Assembly (NCBI RefSeq): GCF_000423945.1
Contig: NZ_AUIY01000004.1
Location: 1 to 64,000 of the forward strand
DNA: 64,000 nucleotides
Direction of reading: 5' to 3'
Origin: Butyrivibrio sp. XPD2002
GTDB taxonomy: Bacteria; Bacillota; Clostridia; Lachnospirales; Lachnospiraceae
The notes beneath the pieces were generated by a model. That model worked only from the letters and a program-made list of their open reading frames with translations, was not told the origin of the DNA and ran no database searches. This document shows, one piece after another, positions 52,364-61,513 of this stretch (its first letter is position 1; the number at the start of each line of letters is the position of its first letter). The position numbers and the translations under genes are program-made.

Positions 52364-53341
52364 ATGAGCAAAGAAAGAGAGCCCTTAGTTACACATATTT
52401 TCACAGCCGATCCGTCGGCCCATGTTTTCGATGGAAGAATATACGTATATCCATCACATGATCTTCCCCATGACGGAGAGGACAATGACAACGGCGATGA
52501 GTACCAGATGGAGGACTATCATATCCTTTCAATGGATAAACTCGGGGGCGAGGTTACAGACCACGGAGTGGCTCTCAGCATGCATGATGTGCCCTGGGTG
52601 AGAGATCAGATGTGGGCACCTGACGCTGTAAATACAAATGGAAAGTACTATCTTGTTTTCCCGGCAAGAGATAAGGAAGGGAACTTCAGACTTGGCATTG
52701 CTGAAAGTGATAAGCCCGAAGGACCCTTCAAGCCAGAGGAGAATTGTATAGAGGGAAGTTTCAGTATAGATCCATGCTCCTTTAAAGATGACGATGGCAA
52801 GATTTATGTATACTTCGGCGGACTCTGGGGTGGTCAGCTTGAAAAGTACAGAACCGGCGAGTTTGATCCTAACGGAACAGAGCCTGCAAAGGATGAGCCT
52901 GCAGTATGTCCTAAGGTTGCGCTTATGAATCCTGATATGAAGTCCTTTGCTGAAGTACCGAGAGATGTGAAGATTCTCGATGAGAATGGAAATGAGCTTC
53001 TTGCAGGTGACGAGGACCGCAGATATTTTGAGGATCCCTGGACATATAAGTACAATGGAAAATATTATTTTTCATATTCAACAGGAACAACACACTATCT
53101 GTGCTATGCAGAGAGCGATAATCCGTACGGCCCCTTCACCTATAAGGGAAGAATCATGGAGCCTGTAATCGGCTGGACAACACATCACTCAATCCTTGAG
53201 ATCGAGGGAGAGTGGTATCTGTTCTACCATGACTGCGAACTGTCTAGCGGTGTTAACCACCGCCGCTGCGTAAAGTATACAAAGCTTAATATTGCAGAGG
53301 ATGGTACAATCGAGACAATTCATCCTTATGACCATAAATAA
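52364..53341 (+). CDS. Glycoside hydrolase family 43 protein
   Basis: A 325-residue five-bladed propeller glycosidase, acting on arabinan, arabinoxylan or xylo-oligosaccharides. Catalytic residues follow the family pattern: general base Asp in FTADPSAHVFDGRIYVYPSHD-type opening (ADPSAHVFDG), pKa-modulating Asp in SIDPCSFKDDDG, and acid Glu in YFEDPWTYKYNG. There is no signal peptide, so it works inside the cell on imported oligosaccharides. ATG 52364 with GAGAGGAG upstream is chosen; an in-frame start at 52298 lacks a site. It is divergent from an AraC regulator and may release arabinose for the arabinose operon. Confidence 0.92.
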   Translation: MSKEREPLVTHIFTADPSAHVFDGRIYVYPSHDLPHDGEDNDNGDEYQMEDYHILSMDKLGGEVTDHGVALSMHDVPWVRDQMWAPDAVNTNGKYYLVFPARDKEGNFRLGIAESDKPEGPFKPEENCIEGSFSIDPCSFKDDDGKIYVYFGGLWGGQLEKYRTGEFDPNGTEPAKDEPAVCPKVALMNPDMKSFAEVPRDVKILDENGNELLAGDEDRRYFEDPWTYKYNGKYYFSYSTGTTHYLCYAESDNPYGPFTYKGRIMEPVIGWTTHHSILEIEGEWYLFYHDCELSSGVNHRRCVKYTKLNIAEDGTIETIHPYDHK

Positions 53342-53345
53342 AAGG

Positions 53346-53376
53346 AAACCCGCGAGTATTTGATACCCGCGGGTTT
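53346..53376. terminator. Bidirectional terminator between GH43 and pncB
   Basis: AAACCCGCG and CGCGGGTTT form a perfect 9-bp stem. T-rich sequence follows on both strands (GTTACATTAATTTT on plus, CCTTTTATTT on minus), so it can end both convergent transcripts. Confidence 0.85.
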
Positions 53377-53382
53377 GTTACA

Positions 53383-54858
53383 TTAATTTTCTACGTTTGT
53401 CATATCAAGACCGCTCATCTGATCAAGAAGCTTCATCTTTGTATCGTAAAGTCTCTTGGACAAATCTACGTGAACCTCATGAGGATTGAAGAGACGTCTT
53501 GTTTCCTCCCAAAGAGTATCCTGCTCCTTTAAGCAATAATCTCTGATTTCCATAGTCTTGGGTGAAGTGTATACACATTCGCCGTTCTTGAAGATAGGAA
53601 CCATGATCTCGCGAAGAGTGAAGGATCCTGCAGGAAGAAGTGTTTTCTTCCAGGGCTCAAGGGGATCGAAGAGAAGGAGCTGCTTATCCTCTGTAAAGGT
53701 CTCGTTCTCGAGGCAGATAAGATCAGCCTTGATCTTGCCGCTGGCCTTTTCATAAACTCTGTAGATCTTCTTGTTGCCGGGGTTGGTAACCTTCTCAGAA
53801 TTCTCTGAGAGCTTGATCTTGGGGATGAACTCGCCGTCCTCACCCTTGATTGCTGCAAGCTTGTAAACACCGCCAAATGACGGATTGTCCTTAGCTGTGA
53901 TGAGGTGAGTACCAACACCCCAGGAAGTGATTGCTGCGCCCTGTGTCTTAAGTGATGAAATAAGATATTCATCAAGGTCGTTGGAAGCAGAGATAACAGC
54001 ATCCGGGAAGCCTGCGTCATCAAGCATCTTTCTTGCTTTCTTGGAAAGGTAAGCAAGGTCACCGCTATCAAGACGGATGCCATAGAAGGAAAGGTCGATG
54101 CCCTCTTCCTTCATCTCTTTGAATACTCTGATAGCATTCGGCACACCTGAATTTAATGTGTCATAGGTATCTACAAGAAGGATGCAGGCTGAAGGATAAA
54201 GCTTTGCGTATGTCTTAAATGCTGTATATTCATCAGGAAAGCTCATGATCCAGCTGTGAGCGTGCGTTCCCTTAACAGGTATATCAAAAAGCTGACCGCA
54301 GAGAACGTTACTTGTTCCAACACATCCACCGATAACAGCAGCTCTTGCGCCGTAGGTTCCTGCGTCAGGTCCCTGTGCACGTCTTAAGCCGAATTCCATT
54401 ATTCCATCGCCCTGGGCTGCATAGCAGATACGTGCTGCCTTTGTGGCAATAAGTGACTGGTGATTGATGATGTTAAGAATAGCTGTCTCTACAAGCTGTG
54501 CTTCCATGATAGGAGCGATAACCTTTACGAGTGGCTCGCGGGGGAATATAAGTGTTCCCTCAGGAATTGAATAGATATCGCCACTGAATTTGAAGTCCTT
54601 CAGATAATCAAGGAAATCCTCGTCGAAGATACCGATACTTCTGAGGTAATCAATGTCTTCCTTATCGAAGTGCAGCTCCTTGATGTACTGGATAAGCTGC
54701 TCTAAGCCTGCCATTATGGAATAGCCGCCGCCGAAGGGGTTATTTCTGAAAAAAGCATCAAAGATAACAGTTTCGTTCTGAGACTTGTTCTTGAAGTAAC
54801 CCTGCATCATTGTCAGCTCGTACAGGTCGGTTAATAGTGTGAGATTTTGTCTGTCCAT
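53383..54858 (-). CDS. pncB: Nicotinate phosphoribosyltransferase
   Basis: A 491-residue enzyme joining nicotinate and PRPP for NAD salvage. N-terminal LLTDLYELTMMQGYF, FGLRRAQGPDAG, GTHAHSWIMSF with the phosphorylated His (HAHSW), and IRLDSGDLAYLSK are diagnostic of the long bacterial type. The start is ATG at 54858 (minus strand) with GAGGG upstream; a longer in-frame reading to 54915 has no site. Monocistronic, ending at the shared terminator. Confidence 0.96.
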   Translation of the reverse strand: MDRQNLTLLTDLYELTMMQGYFKNKSQNETVIFDAFFRNNPFGGGYSIMAGLEQLIQYIKELHFDKEDIDYLRSIGIFDEDFLDYLKDFKFSGDIYSIPEGTLIFPREPLVKVIAPIMEAQLVETAILNIINHQSLIATKAARICYAAQGDGIMEFGLRRAQGPDAGTYGARAAVIGGCVGTSNVLCGQLFDIPVKGTHAHSWIMSFPDEYTAFKTYAKLYPSACILLVDTYDTLNSGVPNAIRVFKEMKEEGIDLSFYGIRLDSGDLAYLSKKARKMLDDAGFPDAVISASNDLDEYLISSLKTQGAAITSWGVGTHLITAKDNPSFGGVYKLAAIKGEDGEFIPKIKLSENSEKVTNPGNKKIYRVYEKASGKIKADLICLENETFTEDKQLLLFDPLEPWKKTLLPAGSFTLREIMVPIFKNGECVYTSPKTMEIRDYCLKEQDTLWEETRRLFNPHEVHVDLSKRLYDTKMKLLDQMSGLDMTNVEN

Positions 54859-54905
54859 AATAATACCCTCGTTTATATAGTTTTTTACGATAAACCTTAT
54901 GTAAC

Positions 54906-54914
54906 ATAATACCA
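54906..54914 (-). promoter_or_regulatory. Probable extended -10 promoter of pncB
   Basis: On the minus strand TGGTATTAT forms an extended -10 element about 50 nt upstream of the pncB start. A clear -35 box is absent, which extended -10 promoters tolerate. Confidence 0.4.
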
Positions 54915-55027
54915 CAATTATGGAAAAGTGAACGATTAAGATAAGAGCTTGTCAAATTGTAAAAATCATAAGGGTGTAAAGTGCCAAAAGATACAAATTA
55001 AAGATGCGGAAGAAGTGGGCGCTATCA

Positions 55028-55056
55028 TTGTTTTTTGCGAAATCTTATTATAAAAT
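55028..55056 (+). promoter_or_regulatory. Promoter of the xpaC-telA pair
   Basis: TTGTTT (55028-55033), a 17-nt spacer and TAAAAT (55051-55056). Downstream, GTCAGGC (55071-55077) and GCCTGGC (55101-55107) can pair as a leader hairpin. Confidence 0.5.
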
Positions 55057-55154
55057 GGTAACGATACGAAGTCAGGCGAATGTATTCTTGCATTTCCAAG
55101 GCCTGGCTTTGGTTAGAGTCATAATTATAATTAATTCATAATGGATGAAAAAAT

Positions 55155-56447
55155 ATGGGAGATTACGACAAAATTTACAATGCGAGCAGTCGCATATTAA
55201 AGGAAGTTGAGAAAGCCGTTGAGACCGGCAACTATAATAATCTGAGCAGTTCGCTCAAAGTATCAATAGAGGATGCGGTTAAAGCTGCAAAGGCAAACCC
55301 GTCAAAGAATTTTAGCGGAAAAGCTTCAACTGTAAAAACCGTACATTATGCAGGTGCAGGAAGAAGAACACCGTTCTTTACAAGAACCGTTGGATATAAT
55401 ACCGGAATGGGAAAAGCTGTTTTTGGAATTATCGGCGCGTCCTTCTGGGGAGTGGCAGCACTTGGAGCTCTTATTGATGCGAGCTTTGCAGCAGGTATCG
55501 TATTCCTTGCAATAACAGCGGTGTGCGGACTTCTTATTAAAGCAGGCTCTGATGAGAAGAAGCTTGCCAGAACATTCAATAAATATGGAAAGATACTTGG
55601 AAATGCCGAGTATTTTGCAATAAGCGATCTTGCCATAGCAGCGGGAGAACGTTCTGAGACAGTTCTGGATAATATTAAGAAGATGATCAAGAAGGATTAC
55701 CTTCCCACAGCAAGAATCGATAACGCTGAGACAACAGTAATGCTGTCAGAGCGTGCTTTTGCTCAGTACATCAAGGCTGAGAAGGCAAGACAGGACAGAG
55801 AGTTTGCAGAGAACCAGAATAAGCTTAATGCTGCGGCAGCTGCAAACAATAACCAGGCATTCCAGGCTGAGAGCACAGCTAATGTTGCTGATGCTCGTGC
55901 AAGAGCAGTTATTAATGAAGGAAATGCTTACATCGCTTCAATTCAGAGACTTAATGATGCTATTCCCGGCGATGAGATGTCAGCCAAGATTTACAAGCTT
56001 GAAGGCATCATGAGGAAGATCTTTACTCAGGTTGAGAAGGATCCCGGATGTGCGGAGGATCTTAAGAAGTTTATGGAGTATTACCTTCCTACAACCACAA
56101 AGCTTTTGCAGGCTTATGCTGATCTTGATAAGCAGCCTGAGGTTGGAAGCAATATCACGCAGACCAAGAAAGAGATTGAGGATGCGATTGATGTTATAAA
56201 TGAAGCTTTTGAAAATCTTCTGGACAGCCTGTTCCAGGATATGGCATGGGATATTTCCTCTGACATATCTGTCATGAAAACAATGATGGCTCAGGACGGA
56301 CTTACAGATGATGCTTTGACACAGATTCAGAACGGACAGATGCAGGGCTTTGAGGGCGGCGCTTACCAGACAGCTCCCGGAGGTCAGGCTATGGCTCAGG
56401 CAGCTGAGCAGACCACTGAAGATGGCAAGGTTCAGCTTAAGTTCTGA
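55155..56447 (+). CDS. XpaC-like (5-bromo-4-chloroindolyl phosphate hydrolysis family) protein
   Basis: A 430-residue protein. Residues 85-130 contain two membrane helices (GKAVFGIIGASFWGVAALGA and AAGIVFLAITAVCGLLI). The rest is mostly helical, with a central Ala/Asn/Gln-rich coiled-coil (FAENQNKLNAAAAANNNQ) and a C-terminal domain ending in a Gly/Gln-rich tail. It matches the XpaC family, named for a weak phenotype in Bacillus and almost always paired with TelA, as here. No catalytic motif is recognisable. The start has GAAAAAAT upstream, a weak ribosome-binding site. Confidence 0.78.
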   Translation: MGDYDKIYNASSRILKEVEKAVETGNYNNLSSSLKVSIEDAVKAAKANPSKNFSGKASTVKTVHYAGAGRRTPFFTRTVGYNTGMGKAVFGIIGASFWGVAALGALIDASFAAGIVFLAITAVCGLLIKAGSDEKKLARTFNKYGKILGNAEYFAISDLAIAAGERSETVLDNIKKMIKKDYLPTARIDNAETTVMLSERAFAQYIKAEKARQDREFAENQNKLNAAAAANNNQAFQAESTANVADARARAVINEGNAYIASIQRLNDAIPGDEMSAKIYKLEGIMRKIFTQVEKDPGCAEDLKKFMEYYLPTTTKLLQAYADLDKQPEVGSNITQTKKEIEDAIDVINEAFENLLDSLFQDMAWDISSDISVMKTMMAQDGLTDDALTQIQNGQMQGFEGGAYQTAPGGQAMAQAAEQTTEDGKVQLKF

Positions 56448-56545
56448 TAAGAGGATAAAAGCCTAAAATTACTAAAATAATTACAGTCGTAAATGTATGT
56501 TTTTTGGAACATTTTGAAAAGAAAAAAGGAGTTGGAGGAATTAAA

Positions 56546-57703
56546 ATGGGAGACGAGTTTAAAGAGTTTGAGAATTCAGCACCGACATTATCATTCGATG
56601 CACCTGTTGCGGAGGCTGAAGCACCGGCTGCAGCAGCTGTGGCACAGCAGCAGACACCTGAGGCAGCAGCCAAGGAAGCACAGCTTTCTGAAGAAGAGAT
56701 GAAGCAGATCGATGCTTTTGTAGATCAGATCGATATCACCAATTCACAGGGAATCATGAACTACGGAGCAGGAACTCAGAAGAAGATGGCAGACTTTTCA
56801 GAGAAGGCCATTGATAATGTTCGCACTAAGGATATGGGACAGGTCGGAGACATGATCTCAGGACTTGTTACAGAGCTTAAGAACTTTGAGGTCGAGGAAG
56901 ATGAGAAGGGTCTCAAAGCTCTTTTCAAGAAGAGTGCCAACAAGGTTACTGCATTAAAGGCAAGATATACAAGCGTTGAGAAGAACGTTGAGACAATCAG
57001 CAACGAGCTGGAGAGACATCAGATGCAGCTCATGAAGGATGTAGCAACTCTCGACAATATGTACAAGCTTAATCTCAACTATTATAAAGAGCTCTCAATG
57101 TACATCATTGCAGGTAAGAAGAAGCTCGAGCAGGTTAGAGCAAACGAGCTTGTTGAGGCTCAGAAGAAGGCAGAGCAGTCAGGACTTCCTGAGGATGCTC
57201 AGGCAGCTAAGGATATGGCAGCTCTTTGCGACAGATTTGAGAAGAAGATCTATGACCTTGAGCTTACACGTACAATTGCTATGCAGACAGGTCCTCAGAT
57301 CCGTATGGTTCAGAGTGCAGACACAGCCATGGCTGAGAAGATCCAGTCAACAATCGTTAACACTATTCCTCTTTGGAAAAACCAGATGGTTATCGCCATT
57401 GGTATCGAACATTCAGCACAGGCAGCTAAGGCAGAGAGAGAGGTTAATGACATGACAAACGCACTTCTTAAGAAGAATGCCGACATGCTCAAGGTAGCTT
57501 CAGTAGAGGCTGCGAGAGAGTCCGAGCGCGGCATCGTAGATATGGAGACTCTTAAGCACACAAACGAGACTCTGATCTCAACACTTGATGAGGTTATGAA
57601 GATACAGACAGAGGGTAAGGAAAGAAGAAAGAACGCAGAGGCTGAGCTTTCACAGATCGAGACACAGCTCCGTGAGAAGCTCCTTCAGGCAGCTAAAAAC
57701 TAA
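56546..57703 (+). CDS. telA: TelA-family toxic anion resistance protein
   Basis: A 385-residue soluble, almost entirely helical TelA protein. A flexible Ala/Pro/Glu-rich N-terminus (residues 10-45) is followed by the family body: FVDQIDITNSQGIMNYGAGTQ, coiled-coil stretches, ALKARYTSVEKNVETISNEL, and PQIRMVQSADTAMAEKIQST with IPLWKNQM, the most conserved segment. Linked to tellurite and envelope-stress tolerance in other bacteria; the mechanism is unclear. GGAGGAATT lies before ATG 56546. Pairing with XpaC suggests a membrane-associated complex. Confidence 0.92.
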   Translation: MGDEFKEFENSAPTLSFDAPVAEAEAPAAAAVAQQQTPEAAAKEAQLSEEEMKQIDAFVDQIDITNSQGIMNYGAGTQKKMADFSEKAIDNVRTKDMGQVGDMISGLVTELKNFEVEEDEKGLKALFKKSANKVTALKARYTSVEKNVETISNELERHQMQLMKDVATLDNMYKLNLNYYKELSMYIIAGKKKLEQVRANELVEAQKKAEQSGLPEDAQAAKDMAALCDRFEKKIYDLELTRTIAMQTGPQIRMVQSADTAMAEKIQSTIVNTIPLWKNQMVIAIGIEHSAQAAKAEREVNDMTNALLKKNADMLKVASVEAARESERGIVDMETLKHTNETLISTLDEVMKIQTEGKERRKNAEAELSQIETQLREKLLQAAKN

Positions 57704-57723
57704 TATTGGAAGGGTAGAGTAAA

Positions 57724-58899
57724 ATGGAACAGAAAATGAAAGACGCCGTAATTAAGGGGTTCGAGGAGCAGTATGGAAAAAACGAGAATGTAAAGGCATA
57801 TTTTGCTCCGGGTCGTGTTAACCTTATCGGAGAGCATACTGATTACAACGGCGGACATGTTTTCCCCTGCGCACTTACTATTGGTACTTATGGTGCTGCA
57901 GCAAAGAGAAACGACAGAAAAATGCGTTTCTTCTCAATGAATTTTGATAATGCAAAAATAATCGAGGCTTCTCTGGATGACTTTGAAGCATCAAGAAATC
58001 CGGGATGGACATCCTATCCTGTAGGCGTGGTTTGGGCTTTCGAGCAGAGAGGCTTCAAGCTTGATACAGGCTTCGATATGGTAGTTTACGGAAATATCCC
58101 GAATGGTTCAGGACTTTCATCTTCAGCTTCCCTTGAGGTTCTGACAGGTTTCATTTTAAGAGACCTTTACGGATTTGATGTTACCAATCAGGATCTTGCC
58201 CTTATCGGACAGTATTCTGAGAACAACTTCAACGGTTGTAACTGCGGAATCATGGATCAGTTTGCCGTTGCTATGGGTAAGGAAGGAAATGCTATTTTCC
58301 TTGATACTGCGGACCTTTCATTCGAGTATGCACCGATAAAGCTGGATGGTGCAAAGATCATAATCAGTAACACCAATAAAAAGCATAAGCTTACAGATTC
58401 TGCATATAATGACAGAAGAAGTGCATGTGAGAAGGCTCTTGAAGAGCTCCAGACAGTAGTTGATATTAAGGGACTTGGAGATCTTACAGAGGAAGAGTTC
58501 GAAGCTCACAAGGATGTTATCAAGGATGACGACAGACGCCGTAAGGCTAAGCATGCTGTGTATGAGAACCAGCGTACAATCGAGGCTGTAGCTGCACTTA
58601 AGGAAGGTAACCTTGAGAAGTTTGGAGAGCTTATGAAGCAGTCCCACATCTCACTTCGTGATGATTATGATGTAACAGGCGTAGAGCTTGATACTCTTGC
58701 TGAGGAAGCATGGAAGATTCCCGGAGTTATCGGATCAAGAATGACCGGTGGCGGATTCGGAGGATGCACAGTTTCTATCGTTAAGGATGAGGCTGTTGAA
58801 GAATTCAAGGAAAAGGTTGGAAAGGCTTATCGGGATAAGATCGGCTACGACGCAACCTTCTACACTGTTTCAATAGGTCAGGGACCGACAGTATTATAA
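57724..58899 (+). CDS. galK: Galactokinase
   Basis: A 391-residue GHMP kinase phosphorylating D-galactose at C1. The galactokinase signature GRVNLIGEHTDYNGG is at about residue 28-42, the ATP loop is PNGSGLSSSASLEV, and the third motif is MTGGGFGGCTVS. Catalytic Asp lies in NCGIMDQFAVAMG. Length is the family standard. GGAAGGGTAGAG precedes the ATG. It lies 20 nt after telA, so read-through from that pair is possible; galT and galE are not present here. A bidirectional terminator follows. Confidence 0.97.
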   Translation: MEQKMKDAVIKGFEEQYGKNENVKAYFAPGRVNLIGEHTDYNGGHVFPCALTIGTYGAAAKRNDRKMRFFSMNFDNAKIIEASLDDFEASRNPGWTSYPVGVVWAFEQRGFKLDTGFDMVVYGNIPNGSGLSSSASLEVLTGFILRDLYGFDVTNQDLALIGQYSENNFNGCNCGIMDQFAVAMGKEGNAIFLDTADLSFEYAPIKLDGAKIIISNTNKKHKLTDSAYNDRRSACEKALEELQTVVDIKGLGDLTEEEFEAHKDVIKDDDRRRKAKHAVYENQRTIEAVAALKEGNLEKFGELMKQSHISLRDDYDVTGVELDTLAEEAWKIPGVIGSRMTGGGFGGCTVSIVKDEAVEEFKEKVGKAYRDKIGYDATFYTVSIGQGPTVL

Positions 58900-58910
58900 C
58901 TAAATGAACA

Positions 58911-58938
58911 AAACTCCCATCGCCTGATGGGAGTTTTT
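58911..58938. terminator. Terminator between galK and the minus-strand gene
   Basis: AAACTCCCAT and ATGGGAGTTT form a perfect 10-bp stem with a CGCCTG loop, followed by TTT on the plus strand and TTTGTTCATTTAG on the minus strand. Confidence 0.9.
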
Positions 58939-58948
58939 ATATGTATGA

Positions 58949-59602
58949 TTATGAAGTCTGTTTCTGAAGCTCGTTTTCACCAAGGTACTCGTTTAATGTA
59001 TAAACGATGTTGTCCTTACTGAGTGAATTCAGGGACTCAGCTATAGGAAGAATGCTTCTTATCTTATTTTTTAATTCAAAGTCGTTGAGCTCCAGCTTGT
59101 TTTTGTACAGATCACAAAGGAGTCTGTAGGAGGCTGTAACATCAGACTTGGTTGAGATTGCGAACTCAAGCACAGACACAGCTTCCTTATAAAAACCGGC
59201 GTCGCTAAGTTCGGCAGCCCATTTCTGGAGCATGGTCACCAGAGTGGTGTAGTTCTGATCATAGGTTGTGAGAAGCGTAATGTTTGGCGCTCCGTATTCA
59301 AGCTTTAAATCTGTGTTGGTGATGCCTGTAAAGTTTACAATTTTCTGATCCTTAAGACGAAGGATGTTCTTTTCACAAAAATCGATCTCGGCGTTGTCCG
59401 GGACAAGTCCAAAGGGAAGGTCATCAACAGGCACGGCAATATAGTCCAGAGAGTCAAGGCTTTTTCTTCTGGTGCTGTTGGCTTTAAGCTCCTTAGCCCA
59501 GAAGTTTTCCTCGTCTTTACGGGCCTTAGCATTGCTCCTTCGTATGGCAAAGTTGGTGATAAGAACAATCATGATAAAACTTGTAAAAACAGGTAATCTC
59601 AT
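58949..59602 (-). CDS. Membrane-anchored protein with TPR-like tail, function unknown
   Basis: A 217-residue protein with an N-terminal membrane anchor (about residues 4-20, PVFTSFIMIVLITNFAI), a charged linker, then a soluble domain. The last 100 residues read as paired helices of the TPR type (FYKEAVSVLEFAISTKSDVTA-like pattern). I do not recognise a family. AAAGGAT lies 6-12 nt upstream of the start on the minus strand. It is divergent from the small protein and VanW genes at 59639-61492, with which it shares a 36-nt gap. Confidence 0.75.
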   Translation of the reverse strand: MRLPVFTSFIMIVLITNFAIRRSNAKARKDEENFWAKELKANSTRRKSLDSLDYIAVPVDDLPFGLVPDNAEIDFCEKNILRLKDQKIVNFTGITNTDLKLEYGAPNITLLTTYDQNYTTLVTMLQKWAAELSDAGFYKEAVSVLEFAISTKSDVTASYRLLCDLYKNKLELNDFELKNKIRSILPIAESLNSLSKDNIVYTLNEYLGENELQKQTS

Positions 59603-59638
59603 TTATAATATCCTTTCAGAAAATGAGGAGTAAAATTT

Positions 59639-59749
59639 ATGTTTAAATTTTTTAATTCCGGTAAAAACAGAAAGATCATTTCTGCGGTTATTATCATAGT
59701 GTTGATACTTGCAATGGTAGTTCCGCTTGCAAGCAGTCTTTCATTTTGA
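59639..59749 (+). CDS. Small membrane protein (36 residues)
   Basis: A 36-codon ORF starting MFKFFNSGKNRK and continuing as one hydrophobic helix (IISAVIIIVLILAMVVPLA) to a short polar end. AGGAG lies 8 nt before the ATG, an excellent site, and the composition is that of a single-pass membrane peptide with a basic cytoplasmic N-terminus. It stops 48 nt before the VanW gene, so the two are probably co-transcribed. No named family is recognised; it may be a membrane chaperone or regulator of its neighbour. Confidence 0.65.
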   Translation: MFKFFNSGKNRKIISAVIIIVLILAMVVPLASSLSF

Positions 59750-59797
59750 TTATATAACACCGGTATTTGCCAGAAAAGTGGCGAAATGGAGAAGTTT

Positions 59798-61492
59798 ATG
59801 AAAAAATTTATGTTTCTTTGTCTGATGGCGCTTACGCTTGCACTTGTTCTTCCGGCAAGCATAGCAGAGGCTGCTTCAGATACTATTCATCAAGGCGTTT
59901 TTATTGGTGATGTTGATGTTTCTGGCATGACAACTGCGCAGGCAACTGATGCTGTAAATCAGTACATTGAGCAGCTGCGAGCAAAGAACGTAACCCTGAA
60001 AGGTATGGAGGATAGCCAGACTGTTCAGAAGACTATGGCTGACTTGGGACTTGGATGGGCAAATACTGAAGTGGTTGATGAGGCCTATGCTCTTTGCAGA
60101 GAGGGTAACATCATTAAGCGCTACAAGGCTATGAAGGATTTGGAGCACAGCACTAAGAGGTTCAACATTGAGTATTCTTTCAATGATGATGCTATTTTCC
60201 AGATTCTTGACGTTGATTGTGCACCTTTCAATGCGTCAAAGGAAAATTACACACTTACAAAGACAGACTCCGGATTTGTGGTTTCTGACGGACAGACCGG
60301 ATATATTCTGGATGAACAGACATCCCTTACAAAGATTAAGGACTATGTTCAGAACGAATGGGATCACCAGGATTGCACTATTCAGGTGGCTATAGATGAG
60401 GATGAGCCCCTTGGAAGCTATGATCAGCTCAGCAAGGTGGGCGACGTTCTTGGAACCTTCACTACAAGCTACTCAACTTCAGGCGCTGCCAGAAGTGCTA
60501 ACGTGGCAAATGGTTGTAAGCTTATCAATGGAACAACCCTCTATCCCGGAGAAGAGTTCTCAGTACTTAGTGCCATAACACCTTTTACAGAGGCCAACGG
60601 ATATTTCCCTGCAGGCTCCTACCTCAACGGAATAGTAGTTGAGAGTGTAGGTGGTGGTATCTGCCAGGTTTCTACAACACTTTACAATGCAGTTCTTAAG
60701 GCAGAGCTCGAGGTCACAGAGAGGCATAATCACTCCATGATCATCAGCTATGTTGAGCCTTCAATGGACGCTGCTATTGCTGAAAATGGTGGAAAGAACT
60801 TCAAGTTCGTTAACAACACAGAGTATCCTATCTATATAGAAGGTTCTACTACTAGTGACAAGCATATAACCTTTACAATTTACGGTGTGGAGACAAGACC
60901 TGCAGGACATAAGGTTGAGTTTAAGAGCGAGGTTCTTGAGACAACACCTGCGGGAGCAGATCAGATCGTTACTGATGGTGCATCTCCTATTGGATCAATA
61001 AATACACAGTCTGCACATATAGGCTACAAGGCTCAGCTGTGGAAGATCACATACGAAAACGGCGCTGAGACCAGCAAGGAAGTTGTAAATTCAAGTACCT
61101 ACAAGATGGTTCCCAGGATCATAACCGTAGGAACAGCTACATCTGACCCTGTTGCTGCATCTCAGATTGCAACAGCAATTGCTACAGGTGATATCAACCA
61201 GATCAAGGCAGTTGCAGGAGCTATTGCAGCAGTTCAGCAGGCAGCAGCTCAGGGGGGAGATGTAGAAGCTGCACAGGCAGCGGCTGCAGCACAGGCAGCA
61301 TCAGCTGAAGCTCAGCTTCAGTCACAGAACGCTGACACTGCACCTGCAGAGAATCAGGGTGAAGCCCCTGCAGAACAGCCGGCACCTACACCTGAACCGA
61401 CACCTGCACCAGCACCGGCTGAGGGCGATACACCTGCACCGATAGATCCGGTACCGGAAGAAGTACCTGCACCTATTGACCCTGCTGAGTAA
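59798..61492 (+). CDS. Secreted VanW-family protein
   Basis: A 564-residue exported protein. The signal peptide is MKKFMFLCLMALTLALVL... with likely cleavage after AEA. Residues about 30-190 form YoaR-like peptidoglycan-binding-type repeats (VDVSGMTTAQATDAV). The VanW domain (about 225-350) carries YPGEEFSVLSAITPF and VESVGGGICQVSTTLYNAVL. A G5-like segment follows. The last 130 residues are Ala/Gln- then Pro/Ala/Glu-rich, suggesting a wall-spanning spacer. GGAGAAG sits before ATG 59798; ATG 59786 is less likely. VanW occurs in some vancomycin clusters, but the domain is widespread and implies no resistance. Confidence 0.88.
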   Translation: MKKFMFLCLMALTLALVLPASIAEAASDTIHQGVFIGDVDVSGMTTAQATDAVNQYIEQLRAKNVTLKGMEDSQTVQKTMADLGLGWANTEVVDEAYALCREGNIIKRYKAMKDLEHSTKRFNIEYSFNDDAIFQILDVDCAPFNASKENYTLTKTDSGFVVSDGQTGYILDEQTSLTKIKDYVQNEWDHQDCTIQVAIDEDEPLGSYDQLSKVGDVLGTFTTSYSTSGAARSANVANGCKLINGTTLYPGEEFSVLSAITPFTEANGYFPAGSYLNGIVVESVGGGICQVSTTLYNAVLKAELEVTERHNHSMIISYVEPSMDAAIAENGGKNFKFVNNTEYPIYIEGSTTSDKHITFTIYGVETRPAGHKVEFKSEVLETTPAGADQIVTDGASPIGSINTQSAHIGYKAQLWKITYENGAETSKEVVNSSTYKMVPRIITVGTATSDPVAASQIATAIATGDINQIKAVAGAIAAVQQAAAQGGDVEAAQAAAAAQAASAEAQLQSQNADTAPAENQGEAPAEQPAPTPEPTPAPAPAEGDTPAPIDPVPEEVPAPIDPAE

Positions 61493-61513
61493 ACAGACGG
61501 AGCAAGTTAATAT

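Noticed and set aside
59798-61492. Vancomycin resistance determinant
   Set aside because: Only a VanW-family domain is present; no vanA/H/X/S/R-type genes are near, and the domain is common in non-resistant Firmicutes.
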